The notes: generated by a model not told the origin, from the sequence alone. 61,858 nucleotides of DNA from an uncultured Clostridium sp. (GCA_958422185.1 CATZNW010000015.1:1-61858); one strand, 5' to 3'. Numbered from the stretch's first letter, positions 16,639 through 26,133 are shown. Numbers and translations are program-made.

Positions 16639-18279
16639 ATGACCGTAAAAGAAAAATATAAGGATTGGCTTGATTTTGCCGATGACGAAACCAAAAAGGA
16701 ATTATTGTCCGTTTCAAATGATGATAAGGAGATGGAAGACAGGTTTTATAAAGACCTTGCTTTCGGAACAGGCGGGCTGCGCGGCGTTATGGGCGCAGGC
16801 TCAAACCGAATGAATCAATATACCGTCGGCAGGGCAACGCTCGGCCTTGCCAAATACCTACGGGATAAATTTCCGGCGGGCGCGTCCGTTGCTGTTGCGT
16901 ATGACACGCGTAATCATTCCGCCGCTTTTTCCCTTGCCGCGGCGCGTATTCTAGCCGCAAACGGCGTAAGGGTCTACCGTTATAAATACTGCGTTCCGGT
17001 TCCCGTGCTTTCGTTTACAACAAGGCGCCTTAAATGCAGCGCAGGTATCATGATAACCGCTTCGCACAATCCAAAAGAGTATAACGGCTATAAGGTCTAT
17101 GACGATACCGGCTGCCAGATCTGTACAGAGGCAGCTGCTGAACTGCTTTCATACATAGAAAAGGAAAACTATTCTGATGTTGCACCGTTTCTCTTGAATG
17201 CTGTAAATACAGGCGTTACCGAGATAGGCGATGAGATCCTTGCCGATTATTATAAAGCGGTGGGTGAACAGTCGCTCTATACGGAGCCATCAAATATTAA
17301 GATCGTTTACACGCCTCTGCACGGCACGGGAAATATTCCGGTTCGTGAAATGCTTAAAAATTTTAATGTTTATGTTGTCAAGGAGCAGGAACTGCCGGAC
17401 GGTGATTTTTCAACAGTAAGAAGTCCTAACCCCGAGGAAAAAGACGCGCTGAATATAGCGATTGAATACGCAAAAAAGATCTCGGCGGATATTGTTCTCG
17501 GCACAGATCCGGACTGTGACAGAGTAGGTATTGCCGTCCGTGACGAAAACGGAGAGTATGTGCTTTTTACCGGTAACCAGACGGGCGCATTGCTTGTTAA
17601 ATTTGTTCTTGCTATGAAAAAGGATTCGCTCAATCAAAGATCCACTCTTGTAAAAACGATCGTAACCTCCGAACTCGGAGCGAATATAGCGCGTAAATTC
17701 GGTCTGAATGTAGATGAAACTTTAACAGGCTTTAAATATATAGGCGATAAAATCAATAAGTATGAAATAGACGGCAATCGTGAATTCGTTATAGGATATG
17801 AGGAATCCTACGGCTATCTTGTCGGTACTTATGCCCGTGATAAGGACGGCGTTGTTTCTTCAATGCTCATCTGCCAGATGGCAGCGTGGTACAAGGCGCA
17901 GGGAAAAACTCTGATCGACGGTTTGAATGAGATATATGCCGAATACGGATATTTTCTTGACGCCCTTGATCCATTTGTGCTTAAAGGTAAGGACGGCGCT
18001 GAAAAAATAAACGCTCTTATGGATCATTTCCGCAAAAACGGGCTAAGCGTGTTTGAAGGCGCGGATAAAGTGATTGACTATTCAACGGGAATAGACGATC
18101 TGCCTGTTGAAAATGTGCTTAAATTCGTATGGGATGACGGTTCTTGGGTCGCAGTCCGCCCGAGCGGAACGGAGCCGAAGATAAAAATTTATTACAGCGT
18201 GCGTGAGGAAAACAGGGAAAAGGCACATGTCCGTCTTGAAAAGATAAGAAATACCGTTAAAAATATTATTGAGGGCTGA
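16639..18279 (+). CDS. Phosphoglucomutase/phosphomannomutase (alpha-D-phosphohexomutase)
   Basis: 546 aa from the ATG at 16639, six bases after GGGG; the in-frame GTG and ATG just upstream overlap that ribosome site. All four family loops are visible: phosphoserine loop TASHNPKEYNGYK (Ser142), metal loop GTDPDCDRVG, sugar-specificity loop GYEESYGYLVG, and phosphate-binding loop RPSGTEPKIKIYY. It interconverts hexose 1- and 6-phosphates for glycolysis and cell-wall precursors. The length and loops fit the PgcA group of Firmicutes. It is followed with an 11-bp gap by a NifU-like gene and then the GH38 mannosidase, so mannose released there could be fed into this pathway, which is inference. Confidence 0.93.
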   Translation: MTVKEKYKDWLDFADDETKKELLSVSNDDKEMEDRFYKDLAFGTGGLRGVMGAGSNRMNQYTVGRATLGLAKYLRDKFPAGASVAVAYDTRNHSAAFSLAAARILAANGVRVYRYKYCVPVPVLSFTTRRLKCSAGIMITASHNPKEYNGYKVYDDTGCQICTEAAAELLSYIEKENYSDVAPFLLNAVNTGVTEIGDEILADYYKAVGEQSLYTEPSNIKIVYTPLHGTGNIPVREMLKNFNVYVVKEQELPDGDFSTVRSPNPEEKDALNIAIEYAKKISADIVLGTDPDCDRVGIAVRDENGEYVLFTGNQTGALLVKFVLAMKKDSLNQRSTLVKTIVTSELGANIARKFGLNVDETLTGFKYIGDKINKYEIDGNREFVIGYEESYGYLVGTYARDKDGVVSSMLICQMAAWYKAQGKTLIDGLNEIYAEYGYFLDALDPFVLKGKDGAEKINALMDHFRKNGLSVFEGADKVIDYSTGIDDLPVENVLKFVWDDGSWVAVRPSGTEPKIKIYYSVREENREKAHVRLEKIRNTVKNIIEG

Positions 18280-18289
18280 GGTGCGTGGA

Positions 18290-18532
18290 ATGAAAAAAAT
18301 ACAGGAATATGTTGAAGATATACTTCAGCCTAAACTTCAGGGCGACGGCGGATGGATCGAATTCGTTTCTTTTGATAACGGCGTTCTGACCGTTATCTTT
18401 CGCGGCGAATGTTCAAAATGTCTTATTCTTGACCGCTGTGTTTCATGGATAGAAAGTGAGATCAAGCGGGATCTGAAAAAAGAAGTAAAAGTTACGGCTA
18501 TCCGCAAAAAGCCTTATTTTCAGGACGTGTAA
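18290..18532 (+). CDS. NifU C-terminal-like small protein
   Basis: 80 aa starting at the ATG at 18290 (GAGGTG upstream). It resembles the NifU/Nfu Fe-S scaffold domain: helix IQEYVEDILQPKLQGDGGWIE, then a strand pair and a cysteine motif. The usual CxxC of Nfu is present as GECSKC, but it is followed by an extra cysteine (CSKCLILDRC) and lacks the usual GCPSS sequence. It may therefore be a divergent Fe-S carrier or have lost that role. It sits in an operon between the phosphohexomutase and GH38 genes, 12 bp before the latter. Confidence 0.7.
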   Translation: MKKIQEYVEDILQPKLQGDGGWIEFVSFDNGVLTVIFRGECSKCLILDRCVSWIESEIKRDLKKEVKVTAIRKKPYFQDV

Positions 18533-18544
18533 GGAGGATTATCC

Positions 18545-21472
18545 ATGGCTCATATTAAAGTTGTAAGAAGGTCTATGCGCCCTGAGGAGTGGACTGATCT
18601 GCGTTTCGGATGGCTCAAACGCCATATATATTCCTCAAAATGGGAAATAAAAAATCTTATGATACGCGATGCCCACCAGATCTCTGAAATGGAGTACGAG
18701 TATTACCCCGGCGATTACCGTCCGCTGAATAAAGGAGATATGTATTTTACGCCGGACGGCACCGCTTTTATTAAAGCGGATGTTGATATTCCCTCTGATC
18801 TTCGGGGTAAGGAGCTTTGGTTTTCACTTAAAACTGCTGCCGAGATCTGCGTTAAGGTAAACGGCAAATATATAGGGGGAGTCGATCCCAACCGTGAAAG
18901 GATGCTCCTTTCGCCGTATATTGACGATTCAAAAACGCTTCATTTTGAGATGACGGGCTATAACAGAAGCAAGCCGGACGACGAAAGAAACCCGGAAAGC
19001 CTTTCCGTAAGAGGATGCCGTCAGATCTTTGAGGGGGCATATATCTGTACCGTTGATCATGCTGTTCAGGATCTTGTTTATGATTTTGAACTTCTGCTTG
19101 ATATTGCAAAAAGCGATCTGTTTAACGAGGATTACCGAACTTTCCTTAATAAAGAGCTCAACAATGCAATGAATCTTATTGATTTTGACCGCGATGATCT
19201 CACCGGCGTTGAGGACGCTCAGAAATATATAAACGACGTTGTATACGCCAATGATAATTATAAAGGCGCGGGTGATGTTGCGCTTATAGCGCATTCACAC
19301 CTTGATATTGCATATTACTGGCGCAGAATCCACGCCGTGCAGAAAAATCTGCGAACGGTTCTCATCCAGCTGAGGCTTATGGACAGGTATCCCGATTTTA
19401 AGTATACCCACACGCAGCCTTATGTTTATGAAACGCTTGAAAAATATTATCCCGATGTTTTCGAAGAACTGAAAGAAAAAGTTAAAAACGGTCAGTTTGA
19501 GCCGGTAGGCGCAATGTATGTTGAGCCTGACTGCAATATACCGAGTGCCGAAAGCCTTATCAGGCAGTGCCTTTACGGTCAGCTTACATACAAGCGTATG
19601 TTCGGAAAGACGGTTAATAACGCATGGCTTCCCGATGTGTTCGGCAACAGCTGGATTCTTCCGCAGATACTCAAAAAGAGCGGTGTGGATTACTTCGTTT
19701 CAAATAAAATGTCCACATGGAATGACACAAACCGTTTTCCGCACAATAATTTCATATGGCGCGGGATCGACGGTTCTGAAGTATACGCCTGTGTTCCGCC
19801 TACTCATTTTATTACATGGAATATGCCAAGCCAGATACAGGAAAACTGGGAGGCGTATATTGATAAGGACAGCGGCGGCCAGACGCTGAACATGTTCGGC
19901 TACGGAGACGGCGGCTCCGGCTGTACCGAGGAAATGATAGAACTGATGCACAGGTTTGATAAGCTGTCCGTTATGCCGAAATGCACGCATATGGGCGGAG
20001 CCGAATTCCTTGAAAAAAATCTTAAGGATAACCCGAACCTTGAAACATGGGACGGCGAATTGTATCTTGAAATGCATCGCGGTACTTTTACAACGAAGAG
20101 CAATCTGAAAGCCGCTAACCGCCGCCTTGAGTTTAAGTTCCGAACCGCGGAGATGCTCGGCGTTTTAAGAAATGAGAATCATACAGGGAAGATCACCGCT
20201 CTTTATAAGAAATTCCTTATAAATCAGTTTCATGATATTCTGCCCGGCTCTCATATCCATCCTGTTTATGAGGACGCCATGGCAGATTACGCCGAGATTG
20301 ATAAAGAACTTGATAAGATCATAGGCACGGGGTCCAAATATTTCAATACACTCAATTTCAAACGCTCGGCGCTCACTTTTGTTCCCAATAAAAACGGAAC
20401 TTCAACAAGAAAATTTGAAAAGGGCAACTGGATCGTCCCTAATATACCCGCTCTTTCCGGCGCGCATCTGCGCAGCGCCGCATATAAAGGCGAGTGGATA
20501 ACGGCGGGCGATACGATCGAAACGCCTTATTATTCCGCCAAACTTAATGAGGACGGCTCTTTTGAATCGCTTTATGATAAGGAACTCCGCCGAGAATGGG
20601 TAAAGGGCGATTTTAACAAGATAAAGATCTTTACCGACTGTCCCGGAAACTATGACGCATGGGATATTCTTCCCAACTACCGTGACAAAGAAATTAAGCC
20701 GGAAGTTTCCATGCCGCTTACTCTGCTTGAAAAAGACGGCGAATCCGCGTCTTTCGCCGCCACACTTAAAACGGAACGATCTGCCTGGACCGTTATAGTC
20801 AGATTTTTCAGGCGCAGCAGGGGAATCGAAGTTGAGCATGCTGTTGACTGGAATGAAAAGCATAAACTTGCCAAAGCGGAATTTGCGTGCAACGTGCTGG
20901 CAAGAAAAGCGCTGTGCGATACTTCCGCCGGATTTATCGAGCGCGATACGCATAAAAACACCACATGGCAGCAGGCGCGATTTGAAGTCTGCCAGCATAA
21001 GTGGTGTGATCTTTCGGAGACAAACGGCGGTATTGCTGTGATCAATGAAAGCAAATACGGCGTCGGATTTGATAAAAACCTGATCAGTCTTTCGCTTTTG
21101 AGGTCAACTATCCGCCCGGACGTAACCTCCGATATGGGCAGTCATAATTTCTGCTATATGATCGTTCCGCATGCCGGAAATGCCGTGTCGGCGGATATAA
21201 ACGCTCTTGCGCTTCAGTATAACGTTCCGCTCGTAAAAGCTGACGTTGAATGTGATCTGCCGTCCTTTGAGCCGCTCTGCCTTCAGACGCTTAAATTCAG
21301 TGAGGACGGTTCCATGAAAGTTGTAAGGCTATCCGAGCAAAACGGCGGGCGCGGACAGATTAGATTAAATAAAAAAGTCCGCATTCTGAATATGCTTGAG
21401 GAAGTTCAGAAAGAAACGGATGTTATAGATTATTCACCGTTTGAGATCATTACAATAGGATTTGAAAAGTAA
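18545..21472 (+). CDS. Alpha-mannosidase, GH38 (full length)
   Basis: 975 aa. An N-terminal beta domain of about 230 residues is followed by the GH38 catalytic domain, starting at LIAHSHLDIAYYWR (zinc-binding HLD). The nucleophile is Asp364 in NAWLPDVFGNSW. NQFHDILPGSHIHPVYEDA marks the three-helix region, and a large C-terminal beta sandwich follows. No signal peptide is present, so it is likely cytoplasmic. An AGGAGG-type site precedes the ATG. The stop overlaps the next gene by one base (TAATG). It differs strongly from the GH38 at the left edge, so the two probably have different linkage preferences. Confidence 0.95.
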   Translation: MAHIKVVRRSMRPEEWTDLRFGWLKRHIYSSKWEIKNLMIRDAHQISEMEYEYYPGDYRPLNKGDMYFTPDGTAFIKADVDIPSDLRGKELWFSLKTAAEICVKVNGKYIGGVDPNRERMLLSPYIDDSKTLHFEMTGYNRSKPDDERNPESLSVRGCRQIFEGAYICTVDHAVQDLVYDFELLLDIAKSDLFNEDYRTFLNKELNNAMNLIDFDRDDLTGVEDAQKYINDVVYANDNYKGAGDVALIAHSHLDIAYYWRRIHAVQKNLRTVLIQLRLMDRYPDFKYTHTQPYVYETLEKYYPDVFEELKEKVKNGQFEPVGAMYVEPDCNIPSAESLIRQCLYGQLTYKRMFGKTVNNAWLPDVFGNSWILPQILKKSGVDYFVSNKMSTWNDTNRFPHNNFIWRGIDGSEVYACVPPTHFITWNMPSQIQENWEAYIDKDSGGQTLNMFGYGDGGSGCTEEMIELMHRFDKLSVMPKCTHMGGAEFLEKNLKDNPNLETWDGELYLEMHRGTFTTKSNLKAANRRLEFKFRTAEMLGVLRNENHTGKITALYKKFLINQFHDILPGSHIHPVYEDAMADYAEIDKELDKIIGTGSKYFNTLNFKRSALTFVPNKNGTSTRKFEKGNWIVPNIPALSGAHLRSAAYKGEWITAGDTIETPYYSAKLNEDGSFESLYDKELRREWVKGDFNKIKIFTDCPGNYDAWDILPNYRDKEIKPEVSMPLTLLEKDGESASFAATLKTERSAWTVIVRFFRRSRGIEVEHAVDWNEKHKLAKAEFACNVLARKALCDTSAGFIERDTHKNTTWQQARFEVCQHKWCDLSETNGGIAVINESKYGVGFDKNLISLSLLRSTIRPDVTSDMGSHNFCYMIVPHAGNAVSADINALALQYNVPLVKADVECDLPSFEPLCLQTLKFSEDGSMKVVRLSEQNGGRGQIRLNKKVRILNMLEEVQKETDVIDYSPFEIITIGFEK

Positions 21473-21906
21473 TGGAAACTTATCAGATAATCATTATTAT
21501 TGCCGTGGTCATTGCTGTTGGCGTAACTGTATTGCCGGCGTTTAACCGGTGGCAGTTTAAGCGTCTGCCTTATGATCAGCAGGTGCTTACTATTATGAAA
21601 CAGGCGAAAGGCCTGATATTTTGGAAAAATATATCGCACGGCAGAACGGGCAGCCTTTTTTACGTGAAGAATAAAAGGAAGATCCTTGTTTATCCGTGGA
21701 TGCTTGATGTAAACGGCAGAATGGCTATCCAAAAGGAAGATCCATTTGATTTCTGGGATTATCCGGAGGATCACCCTGCGCTGAATGAAGACGAAAGAAA
21801 ACAGGCAAGGGAAGAACTGAAAAAATATTCACACAAATCTGCGGTAAAGATCGTCTTTAACGATCCATTTGAAAACAGGGATGCACAGCAGCATCCAGAG
21901 CAGTGA
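21472..21906 (+). CDS. Small membrane-anchored protein of unknown function
   Basis: 144 aa, translationally coupled to the GH38 gene (TAATG overlap). One N-terminal membrane helix (IIIIAVVIAVGVTVLPAF) is followed by a basic cytoplasmic part. A segment YDQQVLTIMKQAKGLIFWK and a tryptophan/proline-rich stretch (DPFDFWDYPEDHP) stand out, but I recognise no family. Its last 78 bp overlap, on the opposite strand, the 3' end of the gene at 21829-22218. Confidence 0.65.
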   Translation: METYQIIIIIAVVIAVGVTVLPAFNRWQFKRLPYDQQVLTIMKQAKGLIFWKNISHGRTGSLFYVKNKRKILVYPWMLDVNGRMAIQKEDPFDFWDYPEDHPALNEDERKQAREELKKYSHKSAVKIVFNDPFENRDAQQHPEQ

Positions 21907-22218
21907 AAACGGCAGGCAGATCTGCCCCAGCAGGTTCAGCGGCATGTTTTCATAGTTCCAGACGTTCATTCCAAGCGTTATGTTAAAGATACAGCCGAAT
22001 ATGAATTCAACGGCGGTTATAAATACCGTACCAAGAAGGCACTTCATTAACAGAGGTGCCTTTTTCATTTCCCTTTGAATAAAAGCAAGAAACATCAGTA
22101 TTATTCCGCCTGCGAGAAACATGCTGTAATGTGTTCTCCCGCGCCATATTATTTCGATTGTGCAGTATCCCTGCCCGCCCAGCAGAAACATAAAAAAATA
22201 GTAAAATAAGTTTCTCAT
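21829..22218 (-). CDS. Membrane protein of the CmpB-like putative ABC-permease family (PF06541-like)
   Basis: 129 aa with about four membrane helices. The opening GGQGYCTIEIIWRGRTHYSM resembles the conserved start of the small membrane family annotated as putative ABC transporter permeases, though no transport role is shown. The stop lies inside the convergent gene 21472-21906 (78-bp overlap). Its start lacks a strong ribosome site (AATATGAGAAAC). The CCA-adding enzyme gene starts divergently 57 bp away. Confidence 0.65.
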   Translation of the reverse strand: MRNLFYYFFMFLLGGQGYCTIEIIWRGRTHYSMFLAGGIILMFLAFIQREMKKAPLLMKCLLGTVFITAVEFIFGCIFNITLGMNVWNYENMPLNLLGQICLPFSLLWMLLCIPVFKWIVKDDLYRRFV

Positions 22219-22220
22219 AT

Positions 22221-22249
22221 TTGTATTGTTAGATATTTTGTGGTAAAAT
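22221..22249 (+). promoter_or_regulatory. Probable promoter of the CCA-adding enzyme gene
   Basis: TTGTAT (22221-22226), 17-bp spacer, TAAAAT (22244-22249), 26 bp before the ATG and just after the start of the divergent membrane protein gene. Confidence 0.5.
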
Positions 22250-22274
22250 AACCGTAGATTGCGGAGGTAAAATT

Positions 22275-23609
22275 ATGCAGATTCCGGCTAAAGCAAAAAT
22301 TATATTAGATGCGCTTGAAAGCCGCGGTTATCCGGCGTTTGTCGTGGGTGGCTGCGTGCGCGATCAGTTCCTCGGCAATCCGAATTCAGATACGGATATA
22401 TCTACCGGTGCGCCGCCTCGCGAAGTTGAAAAAATACTTTCCGAAAAAAATATAAAGGTGATTGAAACAGGCTTAAAACACGGCACCGTTACCGCCGTGA
22501 TAGATAAAACGCCGTTTGAGATCACTACATTTCGCTCGGACGGTGAGTATAAGGACAGCCGCCATCCGCAAAATGTGAAATTCGTTTCAGATATTGAGCA
22601 GGATCTCAAACGCCGCGATTTTACGGTAAATTCAATGGCGTATAATGAAGAGCAGGGGATAGTTGATCTTTTCGGCGGCAGGGAGGATATCAAAAATAAG
22701 ATCATCCGCGCCGTCGGCGATCCAGATAAGCGCTTCAGGGAGGACGCCCTGCGTATTATGCGTGCCTTGCGTTTTTCTTCCGTACTTGGGTTTGATATAG
22801 AAAAGAATACAAAGACGGCGATCTTTAACAATATGCTGCTTTTAAATCATATTTCCCGGGAAAGGGTGTTTGCTGAACTTTTAAAGCTTTTATGCGGCAA
22901 AAATGTATTGGATGTGCTGGACGAATACAGGCAGGTCATAGGCGCGGTCATTCCCCAGCTGATCCCGACTTTTGACTGTGCCCAGAACACTCCGTGGCAC
23001 ACGTTTACCGTTTATGAGCATATTATTCACGCTGTCGGCTACGCTCCGAAAGATCCCGTTTTACGCCTCACAATGCTTTTGCATGATATCGGCAAGCCGT
23101 CCGTTAAACGAACGGACGAAAACGGGCGCGATCATTTTAAAACGCATGCCGCCGCCGGAGCAGAGATCGCATATAACGTGCTTAAAAGCTTCAGGGCGTC
23201 AAACGAGATCATAAACCGTGTGACCACGCTTGTAAAATTTCATCAGTCTGTTGAAAATGTGGATGATATTGTTATAAGGCATTGGTTTTCCGAGATCGGC
23301 ACACAGAATACCGTGGATCTGTTTGAGGTCCGTCTTGCGGATCTTAAAGCCCACAATACTGCCAGGAAAGGCGTGCTCTATGAGATCGGAAGAATAGAGT
23401 CATTTAAAGAAGAAGCGCTCAGGCTTCTCGATTCGGGTACTCCTTACCGCATTTCTGATCTTGCCGTGAACGGAAATGATCTTATTTCTCTCGGATACAG
23501 CGGAAAAGAGATAGGCGATAAACTTTCGGAAATTCTTGAACTGGTTATGGCGGGAAAACTGAAAAACGAAAAAGAGGATATTATTAACTATATCACAGAA
23601 AATAAATAA
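22275..23609 (+). CDS. cca: CCA tRNA nucleotidyltransferase with HD domain
   Basis: 444 aa. The polymerase head motif is VVGGCVRDQFLGNPNSDTDIS, with the two catalytic aspartates in DTD. The next motif is KRRDFTVNSMAYN, then DPDKRFREDALRIMRALRF. An HD domain follows (LLHDIGKP near residue 274, then HFKTHAAAGAEIA). It adds or repairs the 3' CCA of tRNAs; the HD part may give phosphatase activity. Several tRNAs in this window already encode CCA, so repair is the likely main role. GGAGGT lies 7 bp upstream. Confidence 0.94.
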   Translation: MQIPAKAKIILDALESRGYPAFVVGGCVRDQFLGNPNSDTDISTGAPPREVEKILSEKNIKVIETGLKHGTVTAVIDKTPFEITTFRSDGEYKDSRHPQNVKFVSDIEQDLKRRDFTVNSMAYNEEQGIVDLFGGREDIKNKIIRAVGDPDKRFREDALRIMRALRFSSVLGFDIEKNTKTAIFNNMLLLNHISRERVFAELLKLLCGKNVLDVLDEYRQVIGAVIPQLIPTFDCAQNTPWHTFTVYEHIIHAVGYAPKDPVLRLTMLLHDIGKPSVKRTDENGRDHFKTHAAAGAEIAYNVLKSFRASNEIINRVTTLVKFHQSVENVDDIVIRHWFSEIGTQNTVDLFEVRLADLKAHNTARKGVLYEIGRIESFKEEALRLLDSGTPYRISDLAVNGNDLISLGYSGKEIGDKLSEILELVMAGKLKNEKEDIINYITENK

Positions 23610-23709
23610 TAAATAAGGTCATAAAATAATAAACGCGCCGGAATGCACAGCAACACATTACCGCTGTCAAAGAGAAAACCATCGAAACGGGATAACAGAA
23701 TAACTCCAC

Positions 23710-23747
23710 AAAAAAACGCTGTACATGTTTTTTGTACAGCGCTTTTT
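23710..23747. terminator. Bidirectional terminator between cca and the AT-rich genes
   Basis: 9-bp stem CGCTGTACA / TGTACAGCG, loop TGTTTTT. It is flanked by AAAAAA on the left and TTTTT on the right, so it works for both converging transcripts. Confidence 0.85.
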
Positions 23748-23763
23748 ACTTTAATTTCATAAC

Positions 23764-25074
23764 TTATATATTTAGATATTCTTCCAAATCAGAAATATAA
23801 ATATTTAGCAATGCTTTTTCTTTACTGCTAATATAGCAGTTTTCTCGAATATCCTTATATCTGTAATATATACGGTCGATAACTACATTGTATTCCTCAA
23901 TTTCGGAAGCGTATTTAAGACTTAATAAGTCATTTTCTAATGATTTCATATAGTAATATTTAGCCGTGTCGGAATTAGCTTTTTGATTTATGTACTCTAA
24001 AGCTAAAACCTGATAATTATTTGAAATTCTAGAATAAATAAAATAATTATTATTATTTTTTGCAAATGATTCTTGAAGGTTTATGGCTTCAAGCATGGTT
24101 TGCTCTTCTGGTAACATATTGTACCACTCATTATTTTTATCATTTAGCAAGGCATAAGCTTGCGCCTCATTCTTTTTTGTTGTAAATTCGTTTTCTTTAC
24201 TTTGCGCGGTTCTATTAAATGAATTTGAATTATAATTTTGTTCTAATGATGAATATATTTGCTTTAGATAAGGTACGAGTTCTCCCGGATTTTCTATATG
24301 ATATGTCGTTTTGTACATATCTTCTGTGATGATATAATCTTTATTATTGAGTATAAATGACATGTTTTCATTATAAAGCCCATCATATGTTGTTCTGTTA
24401 TGATCCGTTTCTGTTGTATCGCCTTCATCTGTATTCGAATACGATATATCATCATATAAATATAGACTGTACTCTTGAATTTGATCGGTAACTGCTGCTC
24501 GAGCATTAGGGATATTATATCCTATGCCTGTAATAAAACAAACTGCTAAAAAATAAAATATGAGAATTCTTTTTGAGAATTTAATCTCTTTGAATCTTTG
24601 GATACTCAGTTTTATCCGTTCAATAAATTCATCTTTTTTACTTTTAAATAAATTTACCTTTTTTAAAGCATTAAAAAAACAACCGAAAAAAGTAAAAATC
24701 GGAGTAATTATTCCAATTAATCCGGAAAGATTTATTCCAAGGTAATATAATGAAATGCACTGTAAGAATATAAGAAAAGACATGCCTACAAAACTAAATA
24801 TGGGTATTGAAACTAATAAGCCCAATATATAAAAAATAGATCTAAAAATAATTTTATGTAATTCTTCTTGGTCACTTTTTATATTATGGTTTTGTTCTGT
24901 TTCCTTCCTATCTGAATTATAGTTTAAGTTGGAGGAATTATCATTAGAAAGCTTTTCATTAGACGGACAACAACTATTTTGAACATTTGAACGATTATCC
25001 GAATTATACATCATATCAAATTCTTTTCTTTTTGAATCAATAATTGAATATATATTTTCTTTGTTATTGTCCAT
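23764..25074 (-). CDS. Membrane protein with extracytoplasmic domain, unknown function (AT-rich gene)
   Basis: 436 aa. A polar, asparagine/serine-rich N-terminal segment of about 75 residues contains a Cys pair. Three or four membrane helices follow (about residues 78-150 and 168-190), then an outer domain of about 245 residues rich in Tyr and Asn with helical repeats (LLNDKNNEWYNMLPEEQTM). I do not recognise the family. Base composition is far more AT-rich than the neighbours and codon choice differs (few C/G third positions), which suggests acquisition from elsewhere. A good AGGAGG site lies before the ATG. It is followed on the minus strand by a strong terminator and preceded by the 159-aa gene, so they form a two-gene unit. 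Confidence 0.7.
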   Translation of the reverse strand: MDNNKENIYSIIDSKRKEFDMMYNSDNRSNVQNSCCPSNEKLSNDNSSNLNYNSDRKETEQNHNIKSDQEELHKIIFRSIFYILGLLVSIPIFSFVGMSFLIFLQCISLYYLGINLSGLIGIITPIFTFFGCFFNALKKVNLFKSKKDEFIERIKLSIQRFKEIKFSKRILIFYFLAVCFITGIGYNIPNARAAVTDQIQEYSLYLYDDISYSNTDEGDTTETDHNRTTYDGLYNENMSFILNNKDYIITEDMYKTTYHIENPGELVPYLKQIYSSLEQNYNSNSFNRTAQSKENEFTTKKNEAQAYALLNDKNNEWYNMLPEEQTMLEAINLQESFAKNNNNYFIYSRISNNYQVLALEYINQKANSDTAKYYYMKSLENDLLSLKYASEIEEYNVVIDRIYYRYKDIRENCYISSKEKALLNIYISDLEEYLNI

Positions 25075-25117
25075 CTTTTACCTCCTTTATCGTATTTTCT
25101 CGTTTTAACTTAGCAAG

Positions 25118-25597
25118 CTACATGGTTTTATCTAAAATGAAATTTTTCTTAACGCAAGCAATTTTTCCTTCGTTTGTAATTGAATAACTCTCACCATTAA
25201 ATGAAAGGTAATTATATTTAGATCCAGTCAAATCTCTGAGGTTTTGACTCAGTTTTGTTGAAGAAATTTGCTCACCGCTTATAGAATAACAAGCATAAAT
25301 GTGATCGAATGTTATGTTTTCTATTTGTAATAGTTCAAGAAAGAAAACAAAATATAGCGATTTATCGATATAACTTTTCAGATATTGGACATCTACTATA
25401 TCGGATATTTTAAGGTTCATTTCTTTTGATTTTGTTAATATTTCTTTTTCAAAAATATTAAGTTCGTCTCCCTCTAGTGCGGCGTCATATAAAGACTTGA
25501 ACACTTCTTCCCACAAGTTTGGAGGAATCTTGGGGTATAATTCAATGATTTTTACGATTCGATCGTACAGTTTTTCAAATTTATTTGATTTATTCAT
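25118..25597 (-). CDS. Soluble protein of unknown function, 159 aa (AT-rich gene)
   Basis: Start at the ATG at 25597; an in-frame TTG six bases earlier has no better ribosome site. The protein is helical and charged, with no membrane segment. The N-terminal half (NKFEKLYDRIVKIIELYPKI) is amphipathic; the C-terminal half has short beta-like stretches (YNYLSFNGESYSITNEGKI), perhaps a winged-helix shape. It shares the AT-rich composition of the membrane protein 43 bp downstream and is probably cotranscribed with it. Family unknown. Confidence 0.65.
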   Translation of the reverse strand: MNKSNKFEKLYDRIVKIIELYPKIPPNLWEEVFKSLYDAALEGDELNIFEKEILTKSKEMNLKISDIVDVQYLKSYIDKSLYFVFFLELLQIENITFDHIYACYSISGEQISSTKLSQNLRDLTGSKYNYLSFNGESYSITNEGKIACVKKNFILDKTM

Positions 25598-25603
25598 TTG
25601 CAA

Positions 25604-26101
25604 ACATCATCCTAAAATAATAATAATGTAATTTTAATACTATTATAGAGGTATAATGTCTATAAGTCAACATTTTCTTTAAGAATTCCTGTTGTTTCCC
25701 ATACTTTCTTGAAACTAATAAGAAGAATTAATAAGCTAATCGTGATATTAAATTTTTGTTGTTAAAAATATGCTTTTATCATTATAAGTATAATCCTTTT
25801 TCTATTGGTGATTGAATATAGTAAACAACAATAACAAGTCAATATGTTAATACGCACGAAGTTTTATTATAGTGCATTATTTTATGATGGCTTCATCATG
25901 ATTTTTGCATGTCATTAGCATAAATGATACTCTGATTGATAGCGACGAAGATTTATTAGGAGCTAAAAAATAGATAGAAGTAAACTAAATATAAGGTGAA
26001 ATTGAACATTTAAGCAAAGCAGCAGGGGTCTCTTGCAGATAAAATAATTCAGAAACATTAAATACAAACATAATACATTTTTAAATAATGTTGTTTAACT
26101 G
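25604..26101. other. AT-rich intergenic stretch, about 500 bp
   Basis: No reading frame of credible length, no tRNA and no clear hairpin terminator. It is strongly AT-rich with runs of A and T and may hold the promoter of the minus-strand pair near its left end. I see no inverted repeats or direct duplications that would mark an insertion sequence. It ends at the htpG promoter. Confidence 0.6.
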
Positions 26102-26129
26102 TTGACAAATGAAAAATAAGGATTATAAT
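26102..26129 (+). promoter_or_regulatory. Promoter of htpG
   Basis: TTGACA (26102-26107), 16-bp spacer, TATAAT (26124-26129), ending 4 bp before the CIRCE operator. Confidence 0.85.
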
Positions 26130-26133
26130 AGTA

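Noticed and set aside
23764..25597. Toxin-antitoxin or abortive-infection call for the AT-rich gene pair
   Set aside because: No recognisable toxin fold, HTH antitoxin or nuclease motif; only composition suggests acquisition.
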